Below, one piece after another: positions 38,114 through 46,611 of a DNA stretch of 64,000 nt. The DNA is from Oceanihabitans sp. IOP_32. Lineage in GTDB: Bacteria; Bacteroidota; Bacteroidia; Flavobacteriales; Flavobacteriaceae. Position numbers and translations under genes: made by a program. Every line of letters starts with the position of its first letter. The first letter of the stretch is position 1. The stretch lies in contig NZ_CP040813.1 of the NCBI RefSeq assembly GCF_009498295.1, forward strand, positions 2,239,001 to 2,303,000, in the 5' to 3' direction. A model generated the notes under the pieces. It was given only the letters and a program-made list of their open reading frames with translations. It had not been told where the DNA came from and made no database searches.

Positions 38114-38866
38114 TTATAGATTCTTGATATTTTGCGAATGATCCTTTTGATGTAAATTGTTCTTTTGTTTAGCTTTTTTAATTATATTTTTCTTAATGTT
38201 CTGAAAGGTATAATCTTTTGCTTCAGCATAAGAAATATTATATTTTCTATCGAAGTCTAAAAATTCTGAGGGGTAGGCTGTAAATAGACTGTTGTAATAG
38301 GTGTCTAGTTGATCTTTTGTTGGCGATTCATAAGAGAGTTTAAGTTGAAATCTTCGTAAAAGTGCTGTATCAATAGCTTCTAAATAATTTGTAGCGCCAA
38401 TTAATATGGTGTTTTTGTCTAAGGCGTCTATTTGTTGCAAAAGCGCATTTACCAATCGCCTCATTTCTCCAGAATCCTTATCACTGTCATCTCTCGATCT
38501 CCCAACAAAATCAAATTCATCGATAAATAAAACAGCATTTTCAAGTCGAGCCTCTCTAAAAATGGCTGTAATATTTTTTGCTGTTTCCCCTAATCTCGAA
38601 GACACAAACCCACCGAGATGTAGAGTGATTATTTTTTTGTTTAAACGTTTAGCGATCGCATGGGCTGTGGCTGTTTTTCCGCAACCTGTACTACCGTGCA
38701 ATAGTATTTTATTATCCACTGGGAGGTTAAAAGATTTTATAGCCTCAAGATATTCAAATTCTTCAATTAATTGATTGATTTTTGCACGGTTCTCTTCCGA
38801 GAGATGTATATCGTCTAAATTTATGGTTGGATGATTTTTATGGGTAGCTAGTTGACTTGAACTCAT
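38114..38866 (-). CDS. AAA-family ATPase, stand-alone
   Basis: 250 aa single AAA module. Walker A HGSTGCGKT (residues 57-65), Walker B AVLFIDEFD (D116/E117), sensor 1 IGATN (N160) and an arginine pair R171-R172 in the arginine-finger position. N-terminal 45 residues form a helical cap; the C-terminus is strongly basic (IIKKAKQKNNLHQKDHSQ). It resembles the ATPase half of FtsH-like or small two-gene AAA/protease systems, but no protease or other partner gene is adjacent. Client unknown. Confidence 0.85.
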   Translation of the reverse strand: MSSSQLATHKNHPTINLDDIHLSEENRAKINQLIEEFEYLEAIKSFNLPVDNKILLHGSTGCGKTATAHAIAKRLNKKIITLHLGGFVSSRLGETAKNITAIFREARLENAVLFIDEFDFVGRSRDDSDKDSGEMRRLVNALLQQIDALDKNTILIGATNYLEAIDTALLRRFQLKLSYESPTKDQLDTYYNSLFTAYPSEFLDFDRKYNISYAEAKDYTFQNIKKNIIKKAKQKNNLHQKDHSQNIKNL

Positions 38867-38880
38867 GGAATTTTTTTGGG

Positions 38881-38888
38881 CAAAGTTA
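38881..38888 (-). promoter_or_regulatory. -7 box of the AAA ATPase gene
   Basis: Minus strand TAACTTTG fits TAnnTTTG, 15 bases before the start codon. Confidence 0.35.
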
Positions 38889-39069
38889 CTAAGACTTAAT
38901 TGTAAAAAAAATTAAATAACTGGAGTTTGGGGGGTAAAAATTCTGGAATTTATAAGGGTATATGTGTGTTATCGTGAAATTGCATTAGCAATATCAGTGA
39001 TGAAAAAAATGAGATTTATAAAACTCTAAAAAAATACGATACTATTTTTTTAAGTTTAAAAGACTTGTG

Positions 39070-39077
39070 TATATTTG
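39070..39077 (+). promoter_or_regulatory. -7 box of rpsU
   Basis: TATATTTG fits TAnnTTTG, 38 bases before the ATG, leaving a leader of about 30 bases that contains the Shine-Dalgarno. Confidence 0.5.
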
Positions 39078-39099
39078 CGCCCTGAAAAATCTAAAAGAG

Positions 39100-39106
39100 A
39101 GGAGGT
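39100..39106 (+). promoter_or_regulatory. Strong Shine-Dalgarno of rpsU
   Basis: AGGAGGT, nine bases before the ATG, complementary to the 16S rRNA 3' tail. I saw no comparably strong site before the other genes. In Flavobacteriia the anti-Shine-Dalgarno is normally masked on the ribosome by bS21 with bS18 and bS6; a strong site in front of the bS21 gene itself fits autogenous control. Confidence 0.85.
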
Positions 39107-39115
39107 TAAGACACT

Positions 39116-39310
39116 ATGTTAATAATACCAGTAAAAGAAGGAGAAAATATAGATCGAGCGCTAAAACAGTATAAGCGTAAGTTTGTAAAAACGACGGTTA
39201 AAAACCAGTTGCAAGAACGTAAAGAATTTACAAAGCCTTCTGTTGTGCGCCGAGCCAGTAAGCAAAAAGCACAATATATTCAAAGTTTAAGAGATGCAGA
39301 AAACATCTAG
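39116..39310 (+). CDS. rpsU: Ribosomal protein bS21
   Basis: 64 aa. Recognised from IIPVKEGENIDRALKQYKRKF and KPSVVRRASKQKAQYIQ, the Bacteroidota form of S21. Small-subunit protein near the 16S 3' end; in this phylum it takes part in hiding the anti-Shine-Dalgarno. Gene order rpsU-xerC-hpf-tRNAs-tuf is typical for Flavobacteriaceae. The leader carries an exceptional Shine-Dalgarno, and a terminator follows the gene. Confidence 0.96.
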   Translation: MLIIPVKEGENIDRALKQYKRKFVKTTVKNQLQERKEFTKPSVVRRASKQKAQYIQSLRDAENI

Positions 39311-39334
39311 ATTTTGCAGCTTTGTTAAAAATAT

Positions 39335-39359
39335 AAGTCCCGCAATTTGCGGGACTTTT
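39335..39359 (+). terminator. Terminator of rpsU
   Basis: AAGTCCCGC pairs with GCGGGACTT across a short AATTT-type loop, followed by a T run, 25 bases past the stop. Confidence 0.8.
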
Positions 39360-39562
39360 GTTTACAACGAATACTAAAAAGACTTCTAATATATTAGATA
39401 AAAAAGAGGAACCGAATTTAGATTAATCCCAATTAGAATCTCTGGCTAATTGTTGTCCATGACTTTAAGACCGTTTTAAGTGTATTACTAATAATACCCG
39501 GCCAAGGCTTCGAGTCTTCAAATTCAATAAAACATTGTATCTTCATACTTTAAACTATAAGT

Positions 39563-40453
39563 ATGTTATTTAAGCCATTCGCAGACTATTTATTATTAGA
39601 AAAAAATTATTCAAAATTAACTGTAAAGGCCTATCAGCGGGATTTGGAGAGGTTTTTAGAATTCATTAAAAATGAATACGAGACCTCTAATATCGATCAA
39701 GTTAATTATAGCCAAATAAGGAGTTGGATAGTTTCTATGGTAGAAAACGGGTTGTCCAACCGAAGTATCAACCGAAAACTATCAGCATTAAATACCTACT
39801 ATAAGTTTCTTCTAAAAATAGAAGTCATTTCGCTAAACCCATTAGCTAAGCACAAAGCCTTAAAAACAAATAAAACAGTACAGATTCCGTTTTCTGAGAA
39901 AGAGGTTATGGCCGTTTTAAACGAGCTGTATTTTGAAAGTGATTTCGAGGGTATTCGCAATAAGTTGATAATCGAATTATTTTATAGCACAGGTATACGT
40001 CGTATAGAGTTGGTAGAATTAAAGTTATTAAATGTTGATTTAGAAGAAAAAACCTTAAAAGTGTTAGGTAAAAGAAATAAAGAGCGTATCCTTCCGTTAT
40101 TAGATTCTTTAGTCCCTACGTTTAAAAAATATTTAATATTAAGAGGGGAGTTAGAAAGCATTACAGATAGAGATGTTTTGTTTCTCACTAAAAAAGGAGT
40201 TAAAATTTACGAAACACTTGTATACAGAATAATAAATGAGTATTTTAGTTTGGTGTCTGCTAAAGTTAAAAAAAGCCCACATATTTTAAGGCATTCTTTT
40301 GCAACGCATTTGCTTAATCAAGGTGCCGATATCAATGCGGTAAAAGAACTTTTAGGGCATTCAAGCCTTGCAGCAACACAAGTGTATACACATAATAGTA
40401 TTGCCGAGCTAAAAAAAGTACATGTTAATGCTCACCCCAGAAGTGAGAAATAA
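39563..40453 (+). CDS. xerC: Tyrosine recombinase XerC-like
   Basis: 296 aa. SAM-like N-terminal core-binding domain (residues about 1-85) and catalytic domain with the full tyrosine-recombinase set: R146 (STGIRRIEL), K170 (LGKRNKERI), H240/R243 (HILRHSFATH), H266 (GHSSLAATQ) and nucleophile Y275 (VYTH). Length and conserved position between rpsU and hpf indicate the chromosomal dimer-resolution enzyme rather than a mobile-element integrase. XerC versus XerD cannot be decided from sequence alone. Confidence 0.9.
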   Translation: MLFKPFADYLLLEKNYSKLTVKAYQRDLERFLEFIKNEYETSNIDQVNYSQIRSWIVSMVENGLSNRSINRKLSALNTYYKFLLKIEVISLNPLAKHKALKTNKTVQIPFSEKEVMAVLNELYFESDFEGIRNKLIIELFYSTGIRRIELVELKLLNVDLEEKTLKVLGKRNKERILPLLDSLVPTFKKYLILRGELESITDRDVLFLTKKGVKIYETLVYRIINEYFSLVSAKVKKSPHILRHSFATHLLNQGADINAVKELLGHSSLAATQVYTHNSIAELKKVHVNAHPRSEK

Positions 40454-40568
40454 AAGAATTGTTATTCAATTAAAACGGATAAGAGAATTTCGAATTAACC
40501 TAGTTATTACAAAAAAAATATTTAGCAAAATATATTTTATCGATTTAATAACTTAAAACCAATAACAG

Positions 40569-40871
40569 ATGAAAGTAAACACGCAATCAATTAATTTTAC
40601 TGCAGACCAAAAGTTAATAGACTTTATACAAAAGCGTATGGATAAACTTGATATGTATTACGATAAGGTCATAAAATCTGACGTGTATTTAAAGGTAGAA
40701 AACACAAGTGAAAGGGAAAACAAAATATTTGAGGCTAAGTTAAGTGTACCAGGCGATAGTTTCGTTGTAAAAAAACAATGTAAAACTTTTGAAGAAGGGG
40801 TAGATATGGCTGTTTCGTCTCTAGAAAGACAGTTAAAAAAGCGAAAAGAGAAATTAAGACCACATTTATAG
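40569..40871 (+). CDS. hpf: Ribosome hibernation-promoting factor (short HPF/RaiA)
   Basis: 100 aa. Single S30AE domain (MKVNTQSINFTADQKLIDFIQKR...VYLKVENTSERENKIFEAKLSVPG) with a basic C-terminal helix (LERQLKKRKEKLRPHL). Binds the decoding centre of idle ribosomes. There is no long-HPF dimerisation tail. Lies 115 bases after xerC, and a terminator-like stem overlaps the following tRNA promoter. Confidence 0.9.
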   Translation: MKVNTQSINFTADQKLIDFIQKRMDKLDMYYDKVIKSDVYLKVENTSERENKIFEAKLSVPGDSFVVKKQCKTFEEGVDMAVSSLERQLKKRKEKLRPHL

Positions 40872-40892
40872 TAAAAATTATTAAAAAAATGT

Positions 40893-40922
40893 TTTGATTA
40901 AAAAAAATAATCTATACATTTG
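40893..40922 (+). promoter_or_regulatory. Promoter of the tRNA cluster
   Basis: TTTG (40893-40896), 18 bases, TACATTTG (40915-40922): complete Bacteroidota promoter about 50 bases before tRNA-Thr(TGT). Confidence 0.6.
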
Positions 40923-40923
40923 C

Positions 40924-40952
40924 AGTCCGTTAGAAATAGCGGGCTTTTTTTT
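40924..40952 (+). terminator. Terminator of hpf
   Basis: AGTCCG and CGGGCT (one G-T pair) plus inner pairs form a stem over 40924-40945, followed by eight T. It overlaps the expected transcription start of the tRNA promoter, so only read-through hpf mRNA would form it fully. Confidence 0.55.
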
Positions 40953-40973
40953 ACGCGTAAAAAGTGTTAAAAA

Positions 40974-41047
40974 GCCGATGTAGCTCAGCTGGCTAGAGCA
41001 GCTGATTTGTAATCAGCAGGTCGTGGGTTCGAGTCCCTCCATCGGCT
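40974..41047 (+). tRNA. tRNA-Thr (TGT)
   Basis: 74 bases. Acceptor GCCGATG pairs with CATCGGC; D-arm AGCTCAGCTGGCTAGAGC; anticodon loop TTTGTAA gives TGT; T-arm GTGGGTTCGAGTCCC. CCA is not encoded. A second, identical gene lies at 58807. Confidence 0.96.
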
Positions 41048-41124
41048 CTAAAATAATGAAAGGCGAACAGGAAGTCAGAAAAATGTAAAGCGCATTTTTT
41101 TAGCTTGGGGACAAGAAGTTTATT

Positions 41125-41155
41125 CTGAGCGCAGTCGAAGGGCGTCCCTCCATCG
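41125..41155 (+). repeat. CTGAGC motif plus partial copy of the tRNA-Thr 3' end
   Basis: CTGAGCGCAGTCGAAG (41125-41140), four bases, then GTCCCTCCATCG (41144-41155), an exact copy of tRNA-Thr bases 41033-41044. After that the copy diverges (ACGC versus GCTC). Confidence 0.8.
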
Positions 41156-41191
41156 ACGCAAGTTCTTTAAAGGATTGAAATTAAGTTAAAT

Positions 41192-41273
<82 letters not shown>

Positions 41274-41298
41274 CTAAGCTTTTAAATAAGCTACTGTC

Positions 41299-41583
41299 AA
41301 AAGCTTGCTTTTGTAAAGTAGTGTTTTAAAAGCGCAAGTAAGGGGTCACTCTTACGGATCACCAACGTAGTTGGTAATCCTACAAAATATGAATCTTTGA
41401 AAAACGATTTTATGCAGTGAGTTTAAAAGCTTGCTTTTGTAAAGTAGTGTTTTAAAAGCGCAAGTAAGGGGTTACCCTTACGGGTCACCAACGTAGTTGG
41501 TAATCCTACAAAATATGAATCTTTGAAAAATGATTTTATGCAGTGAGTTTAAAAGCTTGCTTTTGTAAAGTGATATTTTAAAA
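41299..41583 (+). repeat. 126-bp tandem repeat, 2.3 units
   Basis: Units at 41299-41424 and 41425-41550 and a truncated third from 41551, each starting AAAAGCTTGCTTTTGTAAAG. The first two differ at only a few positions. Each unit has the palindrome ACCAACGTAGTTGGT. No coding frame; lies between tRNA-Tyr and tRNA-Gly and would be part of the precursor transcript. Confidence 0.9.
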
Positions 41584-41706
41584 GTTAAAAATTTCAAAAC
41601 ACGTTTTTTGAAATTTCGTAAAAGTTCGCTTTTACAGGATTATGAAAGTGATCTATAATTGAAATAATAAAACACCTTTTGAGTATTGAGAAATATTCAA
41701 AGAAAT

Positions 41707-41779
41707 GCGAGAGTAGCTCAGTTGGTAGAGCGTCAGCCTTCCAAGCTGAATGTCGCCGGTTCGAACCCGGTCTCTCGCT
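41707..41779 (+). tRNA. tRNA-Gly (TCC)
   Basis: 73 bases. Acceptor GCGAGAG pairs with CTCTCGC; anticodon stem TCAGC/GCTGA with loop CTTCCAA gives TCC; T-arm GCCGGTTCGAACCCGG. CCA is not encoded. Confidence 0.95.
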
Positions 41780-41807
41780 CTAAGCGAAGAGTGGTGTGAA
41801 GTTTGTG

Positions 41808-41845
41808 CTGAGCGTAGTCGAAGCAAACCCAGTCTATCGCTCTAA
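41808..41845 (+). repeat. CTGAGC motif plus copy of the tRNA-Gly 3' end
   Basis: CTGAGCGTAGTCGAAG (41808-41823) followed at 41826-41845 by AACCCAGTCTATCGCTCTAA, which matches tRNA-Gly bases 41764-41783 at 18 of 20 positions. Confidence 0.85.
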
Positions 41846-41932
41846 ACACTTACGAAAGTGGGTGTCTCTTCTTTTTAAATCTGTCTTTAATAAAGTAAGG
41901 CATGTTGAAAGATAGGGGAGAAAAAACTTTAC

Positions 41933-42004
41933 GCCGGTGTAGCTCAGGGGTAGAGCGTTTCCTTGGTAAGGAAGAGGTCACGAGTTCAAATCTCGTCATT
42001 GGCT
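41933..42004 (+). tRNA. tRNA-Thr (GGT)
   Basis: 72 bases. Acceptor GCCGGTG pairs with CATTGGC using two G-T pairs; anticodon loop TTGGTAA gives GGT; T-arm CACGAGTTCAAATCTCGT. CCA is not encoded. tuf starts 56 bases downstream, so tRNA and tuf are probably one transcript. Confidence 0.94.
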
Positions 42005-42059
42005 CATTTATAGTAGAAGAATTAAGTATTAATATAAATAGATTAAAACAGAAATAAAC

Positions 42060-43247
42060 ATGGCAAAGGCAACTTTCGATCGTTCAAAACCGCACCTTAA
42101 TATAGGTACTATTGGACACGTAGATCACGGAAAAACAACCACGACTGCTGCTATTACAAAAGTATTAGCTGATGCAGGTTATTCAGAAGCGCAATCATTT
42201 GATTCAATTGATAATGCTCCAGAAGAAAAAGAAAGAGGTATTACAATTAATACATCGCACGTTGAATACGCAACAGCAAATCGTCACTACGCGCACGTTG
42301 ACTGTCCTGGTCACGCCGATTACGTGAAGAACATGGTAACTGGTGCTGCGCAAATGGATGGAGCAATTTTAGTAGTTGCTGCTACAGATGGTCCTATGCC
42401 ACAAACTCGTGAGCACATTCTTTTAGGTCGCCAGGTTGGTATTCCTAAAATTGTAGTGTTTATGAACAAAGTAGACTTAGTTGATGACGAGGAGTTATTA
42501 GAACTAGTTGAAATGGAAATCCGCGATTTATTATCATTCTATGAGTATGATGGTGATAATTGTCCTGTAATTGCTGGATCTGCTTTAGGTGCACTTAACG
42601 GTGAGCAAAAGTGGGTAGATGCTTTATTAGAATTAATGGAAGCTGTTGATACTTGGATTGACGAGCCTGTACGTGATACAGAAAAGCCGTTCTTAATGCC
42701 AATCGAAGATGTATTCTCTATTACTGGACGTGGTACTGTAGCTACTGGTCGTATTGAAACTGGTATCGCTAACACCGGAGATCCTGTAGAGATTATTGGT
42801 ATGGGTGCAGAGAAATTAACTTCTACAATCACTGGAATTGAAATGTTCCGTCAGATTTTAGATAGAGGTGAAGCTGGTGATAATGCTGGTATCTTATTAA
42901 GAGGTATTGAGAAATCTCAAATCTCAAGAGGTATGGTAATTGTTAAGCCAGGTTCTGTAACACCACACGCTAAGTTTAAAGCTGAGGTTTATATCCTTAA
43001 GAAAGAAGAAGGTGGTCGTCACACACCATTCCATAACAACTACCGTCCACAGTTCTACGTACGTACAACTGATGTAACTGGAAATATTGCACTTCCAGAT
43101 GGTATTGAAATGGTTATGCCAGGAGACAACTTAACGATCACAGTTGAGTTAATCCAACCAATTGCAATGAACGTAGGTTTACGTTTCGCTATCCGTGAAG
43201 GTGGTAGAACAGTTGGTGCTGGTCAGGTAACTGAAATTTTAGACTAA
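42060..43247 (+). CDS. tuf: Elongation factor Tu
   Basis: 395 aa GTPase delivering aminoacyl-tRNA to the ribosome. P-loop GHVDHGKT (19-26), switch I region with [24 protein letters not shown] (G3), [13 protein letters not shown] (G4: NKVD) and a full three-domain length. C-terminal domains contain [20 protein letters not shown] and [10 protein letters not shown]. Only one tuf copy is in the window. Follows tRNA-Thr(GGT); a strong terminator separates it from tRNA-Trp. Confidence 0.98.
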   Translation: MAKATFDRSKPHLNIGTIGHVDHGKTTTTAAITKVLADAGYSEAQSFDSIDNAPEEKERGITINTSHVEYATANRHYAHVDCPGHADYVKNMVTGAAQMDGAILVVAATDGPMPQTREHILLGRQVGIPKIVVFMNKVDLVDDEELLELVEMEIRDLLSFYEYDGDNCPVIAGSALGALNGEQKWVDALLELMEAVDTWIDEPVRDTEKPFLMPIEDVFSITGRGTVATGRIETGIANTGDPVEIIGMGAEKLTSTITGIEMFRQILDRGEAGDNAGILLRGIEKSQISRGMVIVKPGSVTPHAKFKAEVYILKKEEGGRHTPFHNNYRPQFYVRTTDVTGNIALPDGIEMVMPGDNLTITVELIQPIAMNVGLRFAIREGGRTVGAGQVTEILD

Positions 43248-43279
43248 TAAATAGTATAAGTCTTATAAATAAGAGTCAA

Positions 43280-43308
43280 GGTGTCGCGTGATTCACGCGA
43301 TGCCTTTT
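43280..43308 (+). terminator. Terminator of tuf
   Basis: GGTGTCGCGTG and CACGCGATGCC pair over 11 bp (two G-T pairs) with a 3-base loop, followed by TTTT; GTCAA/TTGAC extends the base. Confidence 0.8.
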
Positions 43309-43363
43309 GACATCTTTTTAAAAGTTTAACATATTCTTGATGTAAGAATGGTTATTCTTAAAT

Positions 43364-43436
43364 ACGGGTTTAGCTCAGTTGGTAGAGCACTGGTCTCCAA
43401 AACCAGGTGTCGTGAGTTCGAGTCTCTCAACCCGTG
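43364..43436 (+). tRNA. tRNA-Trp (CCA)
   Basis: 73 bases. Acceptor ACGGGTT pairs with AACCCGT; anticodon stem CTGGT/ACCAG with loop CTCCAAA gives CCA; T-arm CGTGAGTTCGAGTCTC. Position directly before secE is the standard bacterial arrangement. Confidence 0.96.
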
Positions 43437-43471
43437 CAAAATTTAGGTATACACGAGCCGAAAAAGTTATC

Positions 43472-43510
43472 CTGAGCAAAGTCGAAGGAGAGTTGCTCAA
43501 ACCGTGCAAA
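43472..43510 (+). repeat. CTGAGC motif plus copy of the tRNA-Trp 3' end
   Basis: CTGAGCAAAGTCGAAG (43472-43487), then CTCAAACCGTGCAAA (43496-43510), matching the tRNA-Trp end and its flank (43426-43440) at 14 of 15 positions. Confidence 0.85.
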
Positions 43511-43526
43511 TAAAGAATTAGAATAA

Positions 43527-43721
43527 ATGGCTGGAATTGTAAATTACGTAAAGGAATCGTTTGGAGAGTTAAAAAACAATGTGACTTGGCCGACTTGGGC
43601 CGAGGGTCAGAATTTGACTATTTTGGTTGCAGTATTTTCAATTATATTCTCCTTGGCTATTTGGGGAATAGATACAGTTTTTAGCAGTGTGATTACAACT
43701 TATTTCGATTGGATTTCATAA
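43527..43721 (+). CDS. secE: Preprotein translocase subunit SecE
   Basis: 64 aa, the short single-helix form. Amphipathic start (VNYVKESFGELKNNVTWPTWAEGQN, with the conserved VTWPT) and one membrane helix (about residues 30-52). Clamps the SecY channel. Followed after 18 bases by nusG, as in nearly all bacteria. Confidence 0.95.
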   Translation: MAGIVNYVKESFGELKNNVTWPTWAEGQNLTILVAVFSIIFSLAIWGIDTVFSSVITTYFDWIS

Positions 43722-43739
43722 CGATTAAACACAAAATTT

Positions 43740-44294
43740 ATGTCTGAAGAGAGTGAAAAGAAATGGTACGTGGTTAGAGCTGTTAGCGGTCAAGAAAATA
43801 AAATAAAAACTTACATAGAAAACGAAATAGCACGTTTAGGTTTACAGGATTATGTCGATCAAGTATTAGTACCTACAGAAAGAGTGGTGCAAGTGCGTAA
43901 TGGTAAAAAAATCCATAAAGAAAAAGTGTTCTTTCCGGGTTATATCATGGTACAGGCGAATTTAACCGGAGAAGTACCTCATATTATAAGATCTGTTACT
44001 AATGTAATTGGTTTTTTGGGAGAAACAAAAGGTGGAGATCCAGTGCCGTTAAGGCAGTCTGAGGTAAATCGTATGTTAGGTAAAGTAGACGAGTTAACGG
44101 TAGATGAAACGGCCAGTGTGCCCATTCCTTATACCAAAGGAGAAACTGTTAAAGTGATAGACGGACCGTTTAATGGATTTGACGGTATAGTTGAAAATAT
44201 AAACGAAGAAAAGCGTAAGCTTGAAGTAATGGTAAAGATTTTTGGAAGAAAAACACCATTAGAATTAAGTTATATGCAAGTCGAAAAAATATAA
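43740..44294 (+). CDS. nusG: Transcription termination/antitermination factor NusG
   Basis: 184 aa. NGN domain (KKWYVVRAVSGQENKIKTYIE, KVFFPGYIMVQ, GFLGETKGGDPVPL) and C-terminal KOW domain (GETVKVIDGPFNGFDGIVENI). Couples RNA polymerase to Rho or the ribosome. Part of the secE-nusG-rplKAJL-rpoBC run. Confidence 0.96.
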   Translation: MSEESEKKWYVVRAVSGQENKIKTYIENEIARLGLQDYVDQVLVPTERVVQVRNGKKIHKEKVFFPGYIMVQANLTGEVPHIIRSVTNVIGFLGETKGGDPVPLRQSEVNRMLGKVDELTVDETASVPIPYTKGETVKVIDGPFNGFDGIVENINEEKRKLEVMVKIFGRKTPLELSYMQVEKI

Positions 44295-44363
44295 TAATGT
44301 TACGTAAAGTTAGATGTGTCTTTTGCTTCCACAGAGAGACCATCAAAAATTAAATTATTAAAA

Positions 44364-44801
44364 ATGGCAAAAGAATTAAGTAAAGTAGTTAAGTTACAAG
44401 TTCGGGGAGGTGCTGCGAATCCTTCGCCACCGGTTGGACCCGCTTTAGGAGCTGCAGGTGTTAACATCATGGAGTTCTGTAAGCAATTCAATGCCAGAAC
44501 TCAAGATAAATCAGGTAAGGTTTTACCTGTAGTTATCTCTGTTTACAAAGACAAATCGTTCGACTTTGTAATAAAAACTCCACCAGCGGCAGTTCAATTA
44601 ATGGAAGCTGCTAAAGTGAAGAAGGGTTCTGGAGAGCCAAACCGAAAGAAAGTAGCTAAAGTGACTTGGGATCAGGTAAAAGCCATCGCAGAAGACAAAA
44701 TGGTAGATTTAAACACATTTACTATAGAGTCTGCTATGACTATGGTAGCCGGTACAGCAAGGTCGATGGGAATATCTGTAACAGGAAAATTTCCTTCTTA
44801 A
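44364..44801 (+). CDS. rplK: Ribosomal protein uL11
   Basis: 145 aa from the ATG at 44364; the frame is open 16 codons upstream but those residues (ending KIKLLK) do not belong to L11. Motifs: [34 protein letters not shown] in the N-terminal domain and the rRNA-binding C-terminal domain with [23 protein letters not shown]. Forms the stalk base. Confidence 0.97.
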   Translation: MAKELSKVVKLQVRGGAANPSPPVGPALGAAGVNIMEFCKQFNARTQDKSGKVLPVVISVYKDKSFDFVIKTPPAAVQLMEAAKVKKGSGEPNRKKVAKVTWDQVKAIAEDKMVDLNTFTIESAMTMVAGTARSMGISVTGKFPS

Positions 44802-44821
44802 TCTATTAAAGACATTATAAA

Positions 44822-45511
44822 ATGGCAAGATTAACAAAAAAGCAAAAAGAAGCTTTAGCAAAAATTGAAAAAGGAAGATTGTATTCTATTGATGAAGCGT
44901 CTTCTTTGATAAAAGAGATTACCAATACAAAGTTTGACTCATCTATCGAGTTAGCGGTACGTTTAGGAGTAGATCCGCGTAAAGCCAACCAGATGGTTAG
45001 AGGGGTGGTTTCACTACCGCACGGTACTGGTAAAGATATGAAAGTTTTAGCATTAGTAACACCAGATAAAGAAGCAGAGGCTAAAGAGGCCGGAGCAGAT
45101 TATGTAGGTCTAGATGAATACCTTGATAAAATTAAGGGTGGATGGACAGACGTTGATGTTATTGTTACCATGCCTAGTGTTATGGGTAAGTTAGGACCTT
45201 TAGGTCGTATATTAGGCCCTCGTGGTTTAATGCCTAACCCAAAAACTGGAACGGTTACTATGGATGTAGCTAAAGCTGTAAGTGAAGTAAAAGCTGGTAA
45301 AATTGACTTTAAAGTTGATAAAACTGGTATCGTGCACGCAGCCATAGGTAAAGCATCGTTTAGTCCCGAAAAAATTGCAGGTAATGCAAATGAATTATTA
45401 ACCACGTTAATTAAACTAAAACCGACAACAGCTAAGGGTGTTTATGTAAAGAGCATTTTTATGTCCTCTACAATGAGTCCGAGTTTAGCTATTGATCCTA
45501 AAATTGGTTAA
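44822..45511 (+). CDS. rplA: Ribosomal protein uL1
   Basis: 229 aa. Motifs: [55 protein letters not shown] and [22 protein letters not shown]1 stalk protein, and in other bacteria a translational repressor of its own operon. Twenty bases after rplK. Confidence 0.97.
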   Translation: MARLTKKQKEALAKIEKGRLYSIDEASSLIKEITNTKFDSSIELAVRLGVDPRKANQMVRGVVSLPHGTGKDMKVLALVTPDKEAEAKEAGADYVGLDEYLDKIKGGWTDVDVIVTMPSVMGKLGPLGRILGPRGLMPNPKTGTVTMDVAKAVSEVKAGKIDFKVDKTGIVHAAIGKASFSPEKIAGNANELLTTLIKLKPTTAKGVYVKSIFMSSTMSPSLAIDPKIG

Positions 45512-45531
45512 TTAAGTTAAAACTTTAAATT

Positions 45532-46053
45532 ATGACAAGAGAAGAAAAATCACAAGTAATTGAGGAATTAACTGCAGAATTAGCTAATAACTCAAATATC
45601 TATTTAACAGATATTTCAGGATTAAATGCTGGAGATACCTCGAATTTGCGTCGTGCTGCCTTTAAAGCAAACGTGCAAATGGCAGTTGTTAAAAACACAT
45701 TACTTGAAAAAGCAATGGAAGCTTCAGAGCGTGACTTTGGAGACCTTCCGTCTGTATTAAAAGGAAATACATCAGTAATGTATTCTGAAACTGGTAATGC
45801 CCCTGCGAAGTTAATTAAAAACTTTCGTAAGAAGACTGATAGACCGTTATTAAAGGGCGCGTTTATTGAGGAAGCAGTTTATTTAGGTGACGATCAACTA
45901 GATATGTTAGTTGATATTAAGTCTAAGGAAGAATTAATTGGAGAGATTGTTGGTTTATTACAATCGCCTGCTAAAAACGTTGTATCTGCACTTAAATCGG
46001 GTGGATCAACTATTGCTGGTCTAATTAAGACACTATCTGAAAAAGAAGGATAG
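45532..46053 (+). CDS. rplJ: Ribosomal protein uL10
   Basis: 173 aa. N-terminal RNA-binding domain (TREEKSQVIEELTAELANNSNIYLTDI, NTLLEKAMEA) and a C-terminal helix for L7/L12 binding (AKNVVSALKSGGSTIAGLIKTLSEK). Only 20 bases separate it from rplA, so there is no separate L10 leader of the enterobacterial kind. Confidence 0.96.
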   Translation: MTREEKSQVIEELTAELANNSNIYLTDISGLNAGDTSNLRRAAFKANVQMAVVKNTLLEKAMEASERDFGDLPSVLKGNTSVMYSETGNAPAKLIKNFRKKTDRPLLKGAFIEEAVYLGDDQLDMLVDIKSKEELIGEIVGLLQSPAKNVVSALKSGGSTIAGLIKTLSEKEG

Positions 46054-46114
46054 TATTAACAAGTACGCACTAATTACAAATATATTATTACAAAATTATT
46101 AAAACGATAGAAAA

Positions 46115-46489
46115 ATGGCAGATTTAAAAGATTTCGCAGAACAATTAGTTAACCTTACTGTAAAAGAAGTAAATGAGTTAGCAACTATATTAAAAGACGA
46201 GTATGGTATCGAGCCTGCTGCTGCTGCTGCAGTTGCTGTTGCTGGTCCTGCTGGTGGTGGTGAAGCTGAAGAAGCTCAAACTGAATTTGACGTAATTTTA
46301 AAAGCGGCTGGCGGTTCTAAGTTAGCAGTTGTAAAATTAGTTAAAGAATTAACAGGTTTAGGTTTAAAAGAAGCTAAAGGTTTAGTTGACGATGCACCAA
46401 GTGCAGTTAAAGAAGCAGTTAGTAAAGACGAAGCTGAAGCGTTAAAATCTCAGTTAGAAGAGGCAGGAGCAGAGGTTGAGCTTAAGTAA
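46115..46489 (+). CDS. rplL: Ribosomal protein bL12
   Basis: 124 aa. N-terminal dimerisation part ([23 protein letters not shown]), Ala/Gly-rich hinge (about residues 36-52) and C-terminal factor-binding domain ([35 protein letters not shown]). Present in several copies per ribosome, so it needs higher expression than the following rpoB; a stem-loop lies in between. Confidence 0.97.
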   Translation: MADLKDFAEQLVNLTVKEVNELATILKDEYGIEPAAAAAVAVAGPAGGGEAEEAQTEFDVILKAAGGSKLAVVKLVKELTGLGLKEAKGLVDDAPSAVKEAVSKDEAEALKSQLEEAGAEVELK

Positions 46490-46511
46490 GCCATACCCTC
46501 AATAACACTAA

Positions 46512-46548
46512 GGTTTAGGTCTGGAGCATTGTCTTCGAGGCCTAAACC
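46512..46548 (+). other. Stem-loop in the rplL-rpoB spacer (attenuator/processing candidate)
   Basis: GGTTTAGGTCT and AGGCCTAAACC pair over 11 bp (one G-T) around a 15-base loop; then ATTTTGCG. The short T run suggests partial termination or RNA cleavage, which would lower rpoBC relative to rplL. Confidence 0.6.
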
Positions 46549-46611
46549 ATTTTGCGTATATAGCGAGTACATACGCCAACACTATTTTTTTAATCATAAT
46601 TCCGTCCATTG

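Noticed and set aside
39563-40453. Mobile-element integrase
   Set aside because: The conserved place between rpsU and hpf and the XerC-like length argue for the chromosomal recombinase; no attachment sites or cargo flank it.
41299-41583. CRISPR array
   Set aside because: The units are contiguous 126-bp tandem repeats with no spacers, and there are no cas genes.
41826-41845. Second tRNA-Gly
   Set aside because: Only the 3' strand of T-arm and acceptor is present; no D-arm, anticodon arm or 5' acceptor strand.
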